From Amycolatopsis thermoflava N1165 (GTDB lineage: Bacteria > Actinomycetota > Actinomycetes > Mycobacteriales > Pseudonocardiaceae): a DNA stretch of 64,000 nt. Below, piece by piece: positions 48,890 through 56,252 of the stretch. Location of the stretch: contig NZ_KI421511.1 of assembly GCF_000473265.1 (NCBI RefSeq), positions 8,020,150 through 8,084,149 of the forward strand. The letters run 5' to 3'. The notes under the pieces were generated by a model, which was given only the letters and a program-made list of their open reading frames with translations, was not told where the DNA came from and did not search any database. The first letter of the stretch is position 1. Each line of letters begins with the position of its first letter. The translations under genes and the position numbers were made by a program.

Positions 48890-50173
48890 TCAAACCTCCT
48901 CGAACTCGAACTTCAGCGAGTCGATCGTGCGCTGGTACTTGTCCTTCAGCTCGGCTTCGCTGTCCGCGCCGACGTAGACGAAGGCGAGTTCGTAGCTGTA
49001 GCTGTCCTGGGCGTCCATTTCGGACAGGCGCTGGCCCTCGGCAGGCACGATGTCCACCTCGACGCCGGGGATGTCCCGCTGCAGCTGCTGGACCTCCTCC
49101 TCGGTGGGGATCCGCTTGACGACGCCGTCTTCGAAGCGGCGGTGGTACCACTTGGCCGCGATCTTGTACTTGCCCTTGTCGTGCGGCATGTTCGGGCGGC
49201 GGCCGAGGCCGAGCTCGATCATGTTGTAGTGGTCGGGCACGCCGTCGACGTCCTCGAAGATCTCCGCGTGCGACTGCGAGTGCCGCGGGTTGATTTCCAG
49301 CAGCTTCACGTCGCCGGTGTCCGGCTGGCAGAAGAACTCGATGGAGAACGTCGAGTTGTTCAGGCCGATCTGCTCGATGACCTTCTTGGAGACGTCGAGC
49401 ATCTTCTCCACGACCGGCTCGGGCAGCTGCGAGGGGTACTGGTGGCGCAGGAACGACGAGCTGTCCGGGTAGTTCAGCGAGTCCAGCGCGCCGTAGACGA
49501 CGACTTCGCCGTCGTGGACGTAGCCCTCGGTGGCGGCCTGCTGCCCGGTCATCTCCTCTTCGGCGAGCGCGGCGAGCGCCCCTGCGTCGGCGATCTCCGG
49601 CGGGATGTCGATGCCGGTCACCTGGTCCAGGATGTACTGGAACGGTTTGCCGACGCGCCCGATGCCGGCACGGATCTCCTCGACGGCCTCGGCGAAGTCG
49701 TCCTCGTCCTTGACGTGGAAGGCCAGTTCGGAGGAGAACGACTTGACCGGTTTGAGCCACATCGGGAACGACAGGCCTTCCGGCGGTTTCGGGTCGCCGT
49801 CGAGGTCGACCAGCGCGAACTTGGGGATCGCGTCGGTGGCCTTCTGCTGTTCGAGGCGGCTCCAGTACTTGTGCTCGCACTTGAGCACGCCTTCGAGGTT
49901 CGGGGTGGGCAGACCGAAGCGGCGGCCGAGGATCGGGACCATCGTGGTGACCGGGAAGTCCCAGTAGCCGACGACGGCGCCGATCTCGCCGTCGAAGGCC
50001 TTCAGGTCGGCCACGGCTCTGTCGATCAGGTCTGCGATGGGGATCTCGCCCTCCTGCACGTCCGCCTGCGTGAGGAGCTGGTGGTAGCGGTAGTTCTCCG
50101 CCCCCGGCACGCGTCGCAGGGTACGCAGGTTCGCGTCGTCGAGTCCCAGCACGAAGATGTTGGTTTCGCTCAC
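48890..50173 (-). CDS. ATP-grasp superfamily enzyme
   Basis: A 427-residue ATP-grasp protein. After an N-terminal Rossmann-like region (FVLGLDDANLRTLRR), the grasp fold contains PMWLKPVKSFSSELAF as the ATP lysine strand, EGYVHDGEVVVYGA and the magnesium site IEFFCQPD..LLEINPRHSQS. Members ligate a carboxylate to an amine, thiol or hydroxyl. The paired CocE-like hydrolase, P450 and esterase downstream suggest modification of a small amide-bearing molecule. The exact reaction cannot be deduced. Confidence 0.8.
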   Translation of the reverse strand: MSETNIFVLGLDDANLRTLRRVPGAENYRYHQLLTQADVQEGEIPIADLIDRAVADLKAFDGEIGAVVGYWDFPVTTMVPILGRRFGLPTPNLEGVLKCEHKYWSRLEQQKATDAIPKFALVDLDGDPKPPEGLSFPMWLKPVKSFSSELAFHVKDEDDFAEAVEEIRAGIGRVGKPFQYILDQVTGIDIPPEIADAGALAALAEEEMTGQQAATEGYVHDGEVVVYGALDSLNYPDSSSFLRHQYPSQLPEPVVEKMLDVSKKVIEQIGLNNSTFSIEFFCQPDTGDVKLLEINPRHSQSHAEIFEDVDGVPDHYNMIELGLGRRPNMPHDKGKYKIAAKWYHRRFEDGVVKRIPTEEEVQQLQRDIPGVEVDIVPAEGQRLSEMDAQDSYSYELAFVYVGADSEAELKDKYQRTIDSLKFEFEEV

Positions 50174-50238
50174 CAGGAGTTGATCCCCGTTGTCGGGATC
50201 CGGTAAACACCGGCGGGTGACGGGGTAATCTCGGCCAC

Positions 50239-51297
50239 GTGCCCGATCTCAGCGAGTATCGGCGGAAACGCGATCCGAAGCGGACGCCGGAACCGATGCC
50301 CGACCGGGTGGTGCCGCGGGGTGACGACGACGTGTTCGTGATCCAGGAGCACCACGCCCGACGGCTGCACTGGGACGTGCGTTTCGAGCGCGACGGGGTC
50401 CTGGTGTCGTGGGCGGTGCCGAAGGGGCTGCCGCAGCGCCCCGGACCACCCCGGCTGGCGGTGCACACCGAGGACCACCCGTTGGAGTACGCGACTTTCG
50501 AGGGCGAGATCCCGAAAGGCGAGTACGGCGGCGGGAAGATGTCGATCTGGGACAGTGGCACGTACGAGGTGCTGCACTGGAACGACCACAAGGTCGAGGT
50601 CGACATGCACGGTTCCCGGGTGCGGGGCCGTTTCCTGTTCGTGAACAGTCATAAGGCGGATTCGCGAGACTGGCTGGTGCGGCGGATCGACAGGGGTAGC
50701 GGCGAGGAGCTGCCGGAGTTCGTGAAGCCGATGCAGGCGCGGGCGGGTTCGCTGCCACCGGACGAGGACGGCTGGGCGTACGAGTTCCGCTGGCAGGGGG
50801 AACGGGTGCAGGTCCGGGTGGAGGGCGGCAGGATCACGGTGCGTGACCGGACGGGCGAGGACGTCACCGTGTTGTTCCCCGAGTTGCGCACGCTGGGCGA
50901 GTCGCTGGGGGCGACGGAGGTCCTGCTGGACGGCGAGCTGATCGTGCTGGAGGAGGGCAGGCCCAGCCGGAAGGCGCTCAAGACGAGGGTTACGGCCGAG
51001 CCCCGATCGGTGAAACGACTGGCCGACCGCTCCCCGGTGCTGTTCCTGCCGTTCGACGTGCTGCACGTGGATGGGAAGTCACTGCTGGACCAGCCGTACC
51101 GGAAGCGCCGGGCGAGGCTGCGGAAGCTGAAGCTGGCCGGCGAGTACTGGCGAACGCCGGAGTCATATGACGGCGGTGGGGCGGACGTCCTGGCGGCCAG
51201 CCTGGCGAACGGCCTGGGCGGCGTGACCGCGAAGCGCCTGGATTCGGTTTACGAGGCCGGAAAACGGAGTGAGGCGTGGCGAACCATCGCCAAGTAG
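50239..51297 (+). CDS. LigD-like 3'-phosphoesterase fused to a degenerate ATP-dependent ligase domain
   Basis: A 352-residue protein. Residues about 25-150 are the LigD phosphoesterase domain with HHARRLHWDVRFE, SWAVPKG and GEIPKGEYGGG, so metal-dependent 3'-end trimming is plausible. Residues about 155-352 look like a ligase adenylation domain, but the nucleotidyl-lysine motif KxDGxR reads RWQGER, and motif IV is GGVTAKR instead of EGVVAKR; motif III (LDGELIVLEE) is kept. The ligase half therefore seems unable to form a lysyl-AMP. No polymerase domain is present. It may be an end-processing or regulatory partner in NHEJ. Confidence 0.82.
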   Translation: MPDLSEYRRKRDPKRTPEPMPDRVVPRGDDDVFVIQEHHARRLHWDVRFERDGVLVSWAVPKGLPQRPGPPRLAVHTEDHPLEYATFEGEIPKGEYGGGKMSIWDSGTYEVLHWNDHKVEVDMHGSRVRGRFLFVNSHKADSRDWLVRRIDRGSGEELPEFVKPMQARAGSLPPDEDGWAYEFRWQGERVQVRVEGGRITVRDRTGEDVTVLFPELRTLGESLGATEVLLDGELIVLEEGRPSRKALKTRVTAEPRSVKRLADRSPVLFLPFDVLHVDGKSLLDQPYRKRRARLRKLKLAGEYWRTPESYDGGGADVLAASLANGLGGVTAKRLDSVYEAGKRSEAWRTIAK

Positions 51298-51313
51298 CAA
51301 CGACCAAACCGCC

Positions 51314-51413
51314 CGGCAACGCAACGACACTGGCCACCCCACCCTGCAACCGCAAGCCGGCAACGCAACAGCACTGACCACCCACCCCGCAACCGCAAGC
51401 CGGCAACGCAAAG
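51314..51413 (+). repeat. 44-bp tandem repeat, about three units (family also at 63.87 kb)
   Basis: CGGCAACGCAA recurs at 51314, 51358 and 51401, spaced 44 and 43 bases, joined by CTGCAACCGCAAGC-like and CACCCACCCC segments. Starting just after the phosphoesterase stop codon, this is clearly related to the array at 63856-64000, which also follows a gene end. The units are compositionally biased (almost no T on this strand). Confidence 0.7.
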
Positions 51414-51433
51414 CAAGCGACTACCCCAACCAG

Positions 51434-51559
51434 ACCTCCCCCGCCCCCGATCCACAGCCGATCTTTAGTCGCCGACCAGGCGTGTCAAGGTACTCTTTCC
51501 CGCCTTGACACGACTGCTCGGCGACTGAAACACAATCAGGCATCGGGGGCGGGGGAGGT
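51434..51559. repeat. 126-bp nested inverted repeat (three stems, symmetric internal loops)
   Basis: Outer arms ACCTCCCCCGCCCCCGAT (51434-51451) and its exact reverse complement (51542-51559), 18 bp. Next an AGTCGCCGA/TCGGCGACT pair (51467-51475 and 51518-51526), 9 bp. Innermost CGTGTCAAGG/CCTTGACACG (51481-51490 and 51503-51512), 10 bp, around a 12-base loop. The internal loops are 15+15 and 5+5 bases, so the halves are in register. Two further small hairpins follow (51583-51596 and 51598-51612). No gene is found in 51298-51768 otherwise. Confidence 0.9.
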
Positions 51560-51768
51560 CGCACCCAAGGCGACCTTCCGACGCGCCGCAAGGCGCACCG
51601 CCCGCAGGGCGGACTCTTCGCCGCGCGATGTCATCTCGCGCAAGCAGAGAGGTTGCGGCCCTGGCTCAAGGTGATCGTCCGGTGTCAGGCGACGGGATGA
51701 CCACCCAGCTACCTTGGGGCAGGATCAGCGCGGCGTTTCACGTGCCCTCACCTGGGGCAATCTGGGCC

Positions 51769-53259
51769 GTGAGCATCGAGCTGCCTGAACCGCGTTCCCT
51801 GTGGGTCGACACCGCGCCGGCGCCGGACCGGGCCGGGCGGGATCTGCCCGCCGAGGCGGACGTCGTCGTCATCGGGGCCGGTATCGCGGGTCTCACCACC
51901 GCCTACGGGCTCGCTCGTGCCGGCAAGTCGGTCGTGGTCCTGGAGGCGGCCCAGGTCGCCTCAGGCGTCTCCGGCCACACCACCGCGAAGCTGTCCGCCC
52001 AGCACGCCCTCAAGTACGCCACCCTCACCTCCCGCAAGGGCAAGCCCGCCGCCACGAGGTACGGGCGCGCCCAGCTGGAGGCGATCGAGTGGGTGGCCCG
52101 CACGTCGTCCGAACTGGGCATCGACTGCGGCTTCCGCCGGCGGGACAGCTTCGTCTACTCCACCGACAGCTCCCAGCTCGGCAAGCTCCAGCAGGAGGCC
52201 GACGCCGCCGCTGAGGCCGGGCTCCCTGCGGACTTCGTCGAGCACGTCGACCTGCCGATCACCACCGTCGGCGCCGTCCGGTTCGTCGACCAGGCCCAGT
52301 TCCACCCGCGCCACTGGCTGCTGGGCCTCGCCGACCACATCGAGCGGCTCGGCGGCCACGTCGTCGAGCGGGTCCGGGCCCGCAGGCTCGACGAACGGCC
52401 CTCGCCGACCGTGCACACCGACCGCGGCCAGGTCAAGGCCAGGGACGTCGTCGTGGCCACCCACTACCCGATCTTCGACCGCGGCCTGTACTGGGCGCGC
52501 CTCGACATCACCCGTGACCTGGTCGTCGCAGGCGTCGGGGAGGCGCCGCCCGGCATGTACCTGGACGCGGTGACCCACCGGTCCATCCGCGGCCACACCG
52601 AGGGCGATCGCTACTACGTCATCGTCGGCGGCGAGCACTACCGCACGGGCGAGCCGGTCGACGTCGAGGCCCGCTACCGGCGTCTCGCCGAGGCCGCCAC
52701 CACCTTCGGCGTCACCAAGGCCACCCACCGCTGGTCCGCGCACGACATGACCACCCTCGACAACGTGCCCTACATCGGCCGCTACCACCCGGCCACCCAC
52801 CACGTGTGGGTCGCGACCGGCTTCGGCCAGTGGGGCATGACCGGCGGCACCTCCGCAGGCCTCGTCCTGACCGAGCTGATCACCGGTGGCGACCACCCCG
52901 CCGCGAACCTCTACGACCCGAACCGCTTCGACCTGAAGTCCTCGGTCACCCTCGCCGAGGACGGGGCCAAGGTCGGCAAGCAGTACGTGGCCGGCTACAC
53001 CCGCGCCCTCACCTCGACCGCCGGCGACCTCGCCCCCGGGACCGCCAAAGTGTCGCGCCGCGGCGCGGACGTCGTCGCCTCATACCGCGGCGAGGACGGG
53101 CAGCTGCGGGAGGTCAGCGCCCGCTGCACCCACCTCGGCTGCGTCGTCGCGTTCAACAACGCCGAGAAGACCTGGGACTGCGCATGCCACGGATCGCGAT
53201 TCGCCACGGACGGCTCGGTGATCCAGGGCCCGGCGACCCGGCCGCTGCCGCCGGCCTGA
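51769..53259 (+). CDS. FAD-dependent oxidoreductase with C-terminal Rieske domain
   Basis: A 496-residue YhfW-like protein. A DAO-type FAD domain opens with VVVIGAGIAGLTTAYGLA (about residue 27) and ends GFGQWGMTGGTSAG; the C terminus carries a Rieske 2Fe-2S site CTHLGC...CACHGSRF (about 448-475). GTG 51769 is the best start since upstream codons do not resemble the family and run into the hairpin-rich region. It may shuttle electrons between a reduced small molecule and the iron enzymes nearby. The next gene starts inside it. Confidence 0.83.
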   Translation: MSIELPEPRSLWVDTAPAPDRAGRDLPAEADVVVIGAGIAGLTTAYGLARAGKSVVVLEAAQVASGVSGHTTAKLSAQHALKYATLTSRKGKPAATRYGRAQLEAIEWVARTSSELGIDCGFRRRDSFVYSTDSSQLGKLQQEADAAAEAGLPADFVEHVDLPITTVGAVRFVDQAQFHPRHWLLGLADHIERLGGHVVERVRARRLDERPSPTVHTDRGQVKARDVVVATHYPIFDRGLYWARLDITRDLVVAGVGEAPPGMYLDAVTHRSIRGHTEGDRYYVIVGGEHYRTGEPVDVEARYRRLAEAATTFGVTKATHRWSAHDMTTLDNVPYIGRYHPATHHVWVATGFGQWGMTGGTSAGLVLTELITGGDHPAANLYDPNRFDLKSSVTLAEDGAKVGKQYVAGYTRALTSTAGDLAPGTAKVSRRGADVVASYRGEDGQLREVSARCTHLGCVVAFNNAEKTWDCACHGSRFATDGSVIQGPATRPLPPA

Positions 53260-54320
53260 CCGTCGGCGTCGAGGAGGAGTTCCTGCTCCTCGACCCCGCC
53301 ACCGGCGCGACCCTGCCGCGGGCGGCCGCGATCCTGGCCGCGGACCCGCCTCTGCCGCCCGGGGCCAACCTGCACCGCGAGCTGCGCGCCACCCAGGTGG
53401 AGGCCGCGACCGGCGTGTGCACCGGCGCGCGGCAGCTGCGTGAACAGCTCGTCCGGAGCCGCAAGGCCCTCACCGACGCGGCCCGCCTGCACGGCGCGGT
53501 CGTCGCCTCCTGCGGCACCCCGGTCCTGTCCGGACCGTCTACATCGGACAATCAGGACGGCCGGTTCGGCGACATCGACCGGATCTACCGCGGCATGGTC
53601 GCCGACTACGAGGCGTGCGGCTGCCACGTCCACGTCGGCGTGCCGGACCCGGAAACCGCGGTCGCGGTGATGAACCACCTGCGCCCGTGGCTACCGACGC
53701 TGCTGGCGCTCTCGGTGAACTCGCCGTTCGACCACGGGCGCGACACCGGCTACGGCAGCTGGCGCATGGTGCAGCAGTCCCGGTTCCCGGGCGCGGGGAT
53801 ACCGCCGTACTTCCCCGATCTCGCGGCCTACCGTGCCGAGGTGCGGCGGCTGGTGGACTGCGGCGCGCTCGTCGACGAGTCGATGTCGTTCTGGCTCGTC
53901 CGGCCGTCCACGGCGTTCCCCACGCTGGAGTTCCGCGTCGCCGACGCGGCGTCCACTGTGGACGAGGCGGTGCTGCAGGCCGTGCTGTCCCGCGCGTTGG
54001 TGCGGCGCGCGCTGGCCGCGGACACCGCGCCGCCCGAGATGTCCGAGCAGGTCGGCGCGGCCGCGCTGTGGGCGGCGGCCCGGGACGGCATCGACGGCGA
54101 GGGGGTGCACCCGTTGCAGGCCCGGCGGGTACCGGCCTGGGAACTGGTCGAGGAGCTCGCCGAGTTCGTCGCGCCCGCCCTGGACGAGACCGGGGACCGG
54201 GACCTGGTGGCGATCGTCCTGGAACGCCTGCGCCACGAGGGCAGCGGCGCCCGGCGCCAGCGCAAGGCCGTCGCGGCCGGCCTGCCCGCCCTGCTCGCCA
54301 CCCTCACCCACCAGGGTTGA
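53184..54320 (+). CDS. YbdK-type carboxylate-amine ligase (glutamate-cysteine ligase family 2)
   Basis: A 378-residue enzyme of the GCS2 family, with TVGVEEEFLLLDP at its N terminus, HRELRATQVEAATGVC as metal/ATP site, GCHVHVGVPD and FPTLEFRVAD. Such enzymes make gamma-glutamyl amides or related products. The only upstream initiation codon in frame is ATG 53184, which lies 76 bases inside the Rieske gene; shared coding of this length is unusual. Expression is probably coupled to the oxidoreductase. Natural substrates are not known. Confidence 0.83.
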   Translation: MPRIAIRHGRLGDPGPGDPAAAAGLTVGVEEEFLLLDPATGATLPRAAAILAADPPLPPGANLHRELRATQVEAATGVCTGARQLREQLVRSRKALTDAARLHGAVVASCGTPVLSGPSTSDNQDGRFGDIDRIYRGMVADYEACGCHVHVGVPDPETAVAVMNHLRPWLPTLLALSVNSPFDHGRDTGYGSWRMVQQSRFPGAGIPPYFPDLAAYRAEVRRLVDCGALVDESMSFWLVRPSTAFPTLEFRVADAASTVDEAVLQAVLSRALVRRALAADTAPPEMSEQVGAAALWAAARDGIDGEGVHPLQARRVPAWELVEELAEFVAPALDETGDRDLVAIVLERLRHEGSGARRQRKAVAAGLPALLATLTHQG

Positions 54321-54349
54321 CCGCCGCCGGGCAGGGGTATCCGGGCGTC

Positions 54350-55348
54350 GTGACGACCGCCATGACGCTTTCGGCTGCACTCCCGGCGGCCAGGGGACCG
54401 CTGTCCGAGGCCGTGATCGAGGCACTCGGCCACGACGAGCGCGGGGACTTCCCGGAGCTGCCGGAGACCGCGGACGCCGACCCGTTCGGCGAGGACCTGC
54501 AGCTCGCCCTGCACGTCTGCTACGAACTGCACTACCAGGGGTTCACCGGGGTCGACCCGGACTGGGAGTGGGACCCCGACCTGCTGCGGCTGCGCGCCGC
54601 GATGGAGCGGGTGTTCCTGGCCGCGCTGCGCGCCCACACGCCCGGTGGCGACGACGTCGAGGAGGCGCTCGCGCCGCTGCTCGTCGAGCCGGTCAACGGC
54701 ACCGGCCTGTCGCACTTCCTCGCCGCCGAGGGCACCTGGGACCAGGTCCGCGAGTACTTCGTGCTGCGCTCGATCTACCACCACAAGGAGGCCGACCCGC
54801 ACGCGTGGGTGATCCCGCGGCTGCGCGGCAAGCCGAAGGCGGCGCTGGTGGCCGTGGAGTTCGACGAGTACGGCGGTGGGCGCGCCGACCAGGTGCACGC
54901 CCAGCTCTACGCCGACCTGCTCGACGGCGCCGGGCTGAACTCGCAGTACCTGCACTACCTGGAGCACGCCCCGGCGTGCATGCTCGCGGTGGTCAACATG
55001 ATGTCGTTGTTCGGCCTGCACCGGCGGTTCCGCGCCGCGCTGGCCGGGCACTTCGCCGCCGCCGAGATCACCACCGCGCCCAGCGCGCAGCGCATGGAGA
55101 AGGCGTTGCGGCGCCTGGACGCCGACGACCGCTGCCGGTACTTCTACACCGAGCACATCGAGGCCGACGCGGTCCACGAGCAGGTCATGCGCCGGGACGT
55201 CCTCGGCGGACTGCTGGCGACCGAACCGGAACTGGCGGGCGACATCGTGTTCGGCATCCAGGCCACCGACCTGGTGGAGCAGCGCTTCGCCGACCACGTG
55301 CTGGGCGCGTGGCAGCAGGGCCGCAGCGCGCTCCGCAAACCCCTGTAG
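54350..55348 (+). CDS. iron-containing redox enzyme family protein (HDO-like)
   Basis: A 332-residue protein of the iron-containing redox enzyme family, related in fold to heme-oxygenase-like diiron oxidases. Possible iron ligands are in REYFVLRSIYHHKEADPHAW (about 140-160), VEFDEYGGG..QVHAQLYADL (about 175-198) and FYTEHIEADAVHE. Members of the superfamily oxidise fatty acids or amino acids. GTG 54350 is followed by ATG 54362 as an alternative. It shares direction with the YbdK gene 29 bases upstream, and ends at a strong bidirectional terminator. Confidence 0.8.
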   Translation: MTTAMTLSAALPAARGPLSEAVIEALGHDERGDFPELPETADADPFGEDLQLALHVCYELHYQGFTGVDPDWEWDPDLLRLRAAMERVFLAALRAHTPGGDDVEEALAPLLVEPVNGTGLSHFLAAEGTWDQVREYFVLRSIYHHKEADPHAWVIPRLRGKPKAALVAVEFDEYGGGRADQVHAQLYADLLDGAGLNSQYLHYLEHAPACMLAVVNMMSLFGLHRRFRAALAGHFAAAEITTAPSAQRMEKALRRLDADDRCRYFYTEHIEADAVHEQVMRRDVLGGLLATEPELAGDIVFGIQATDLVEQRFADHVLGAWQQGRSALRKPL

Positions 55349-55356
55349 ACAGCGGC

Positions 55357-55383
55357 GGAGCGGCGGACCCGGTCCGCCGCTCC
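55357..55383. terminator. bidirectional terminator hairpin
   Basis: GGAGCGGCGGAC pairs perfectly with GTCCGCCGCTCC around CCG, between the convergent iron redox enzyme and CDGSH genes. Stem length of 12 GC-rich base pairs is strong, with no T tract on either side. Confidence 0.75.
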
Positions 55384-55386
55384 ACG

Positions 55387-55590
55387 TCAGTTCCGCACGC
55401 GCTTGCGATGACTCGTGTCGCAGAAGGGGTACCGCTTGCTGCGGCGGCACGCGCACAACGCCACCATGAACCGGTCGGAGCGCGCGACCGTGCCGTCCGG
55501 CATCTCCAGCTCGATGGGCCCCTCCACGAGCACCGGCCCGCCGTCCACGAGCGTCACCTTGCGGGGTTCAGCGTTCGGTCCGGTCGGCAC
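55387..55590 (-). CDS. CDGSH iron-sulfur protein
   Basis: A 67-residue protein ending in the CDGSH-type site CACRRSKRYPFCDTSHRK, which supplies three cysteines and one histidine for a 2Fe-2S cluster; the family glycine is a threonine. It starts at GTG 55590, overlapping the methyltransferase gene by 23 bases. CDGSH proteins transfer electrons or clusters. Its proximity to the iron redox enzyme gene is seen in other actinobacteria as well, as far as I recall, so a shared pathway is likely. Confidence 0.85.
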   Translation of the reverse strand: MPTGPNAEPRKVTLVDGGPVLVEGPIELEMPDGTVARSDRFMVALCACRRSKRYPFCDTSHRKRVRN

Positions 55591-56224
55591 GGATCACCAC
55601 CAGTTCCTCGTGTCGCTGGCCGGGCGCGATGAGCCCGGCGCGTTCCAGGAAATCGGCCCGGCCGCGCAGCACCGGGCCGAACGGCTCGATCGCCCGCGCC
55701 ACCACCGAGGTCTTCAAGCCGTTGTCCCGCAGCATTTCCACCGTTTGGCGGATCCCGCAGAGCGACGAATGCACCACCAGCATCGTCCCGCCGGGGGTGA
55801 GCAGGTCGTAGGCCCGGTCGCACAGGCGGTCCAGGTGCTTACGCCCGTCCGCGCCCGCGTCCCAGGCCAGCGCGGCGCCGTCCGGGTCCGTGTCGGACTC
55901 GCACGGCACGTAGGGCGGGTTCGCCAGCACCACATCGAACGGCGCGCCGTCGATGGCCTGCGCTAGGTCGCCGTGCCGGACCTCCACGGGCAGGCGGCGC
56001 ACCCGCGTGTTGAACCGCGCGCTCAGCACGGCGGGCAGGTACCGGTCCACGGCGGTCACGCTCGCCGCTCCATTGCGGACCGCGGCGATCGCCAGCGCGC
56101 CGGTGCCGGTGCACACCTCGAGAACCCGCGCGCCCGCCGGCAGGCGCGCTTCCCGCATCGCGCGCGTCAGCAGCCAGGTGTCCGCCTGCGGCCGGTACAC
56201 CCCGGGAAGTCTCAGCAGCTTCAC
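55568..56224 (-). CDS. HemK2/MTQ2-like class I SAM methyltransferase
   Basis: A 218-residue methyltransferase with SAM motif VLEVCTGTGALAIAA (about residues 33-47) and catalytic NPPYVPCE (about 103-110), as in glutamine-methylating HemK/MTQ enzymes. GTG 56224 is chosen; TTG 56233 adds three residues. The usual release-factor methyltransferase PrmC has a longer N-terminal domain, so this is a separate subgroup with perhaps another protein or small-molecule substrate. It is followed by the CDGSH gene. Confidence 0.82.
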   Translation of the reverse strand: MKLLRLPGVYRPQADTWLLTRAMREARLPAGARVLEVCTGTGALAIAAVRNGAASVTAVDRYLPAVLSARFNTRVRRLPVEVRHGDLAQAIDGAPFDVVLANPPYVPCESDTDPDGAALAWDAGADGRKHLDRLCDRAYDLLTPGGTMLVVHSSLCGIRQTVEMLRDNGLKTSVVARAIEPFGPVLRGRADFLERAGLIAPGQRHEELVVIRADRTER

Positions 56225-56252
56225 CTGTTGCAAATACCACCGGCACGAGAAG

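Noticed and set aside
51298..51768. Insertion sequence or transposon
   Set aside because: Inverted repeats are present, but no transposase frame or target duplication was seen within or beside them.
51628..51768. Upstream extension of the FAD/Rieske protein to GTG/ATG codons at 51628 or 51697
   Set aside because: The added residues do not resemble the family and the region is hairpin-rich; GTG 51769 directly precedes conserved sequence.
55568..56224. PrmC release-factor methyltransferase
   Set aside because: It lacks the N-terminal helical domain of PrmC and its gene context (prfA) is absent; the HemK2/MTQ2-like subgroup fits better.
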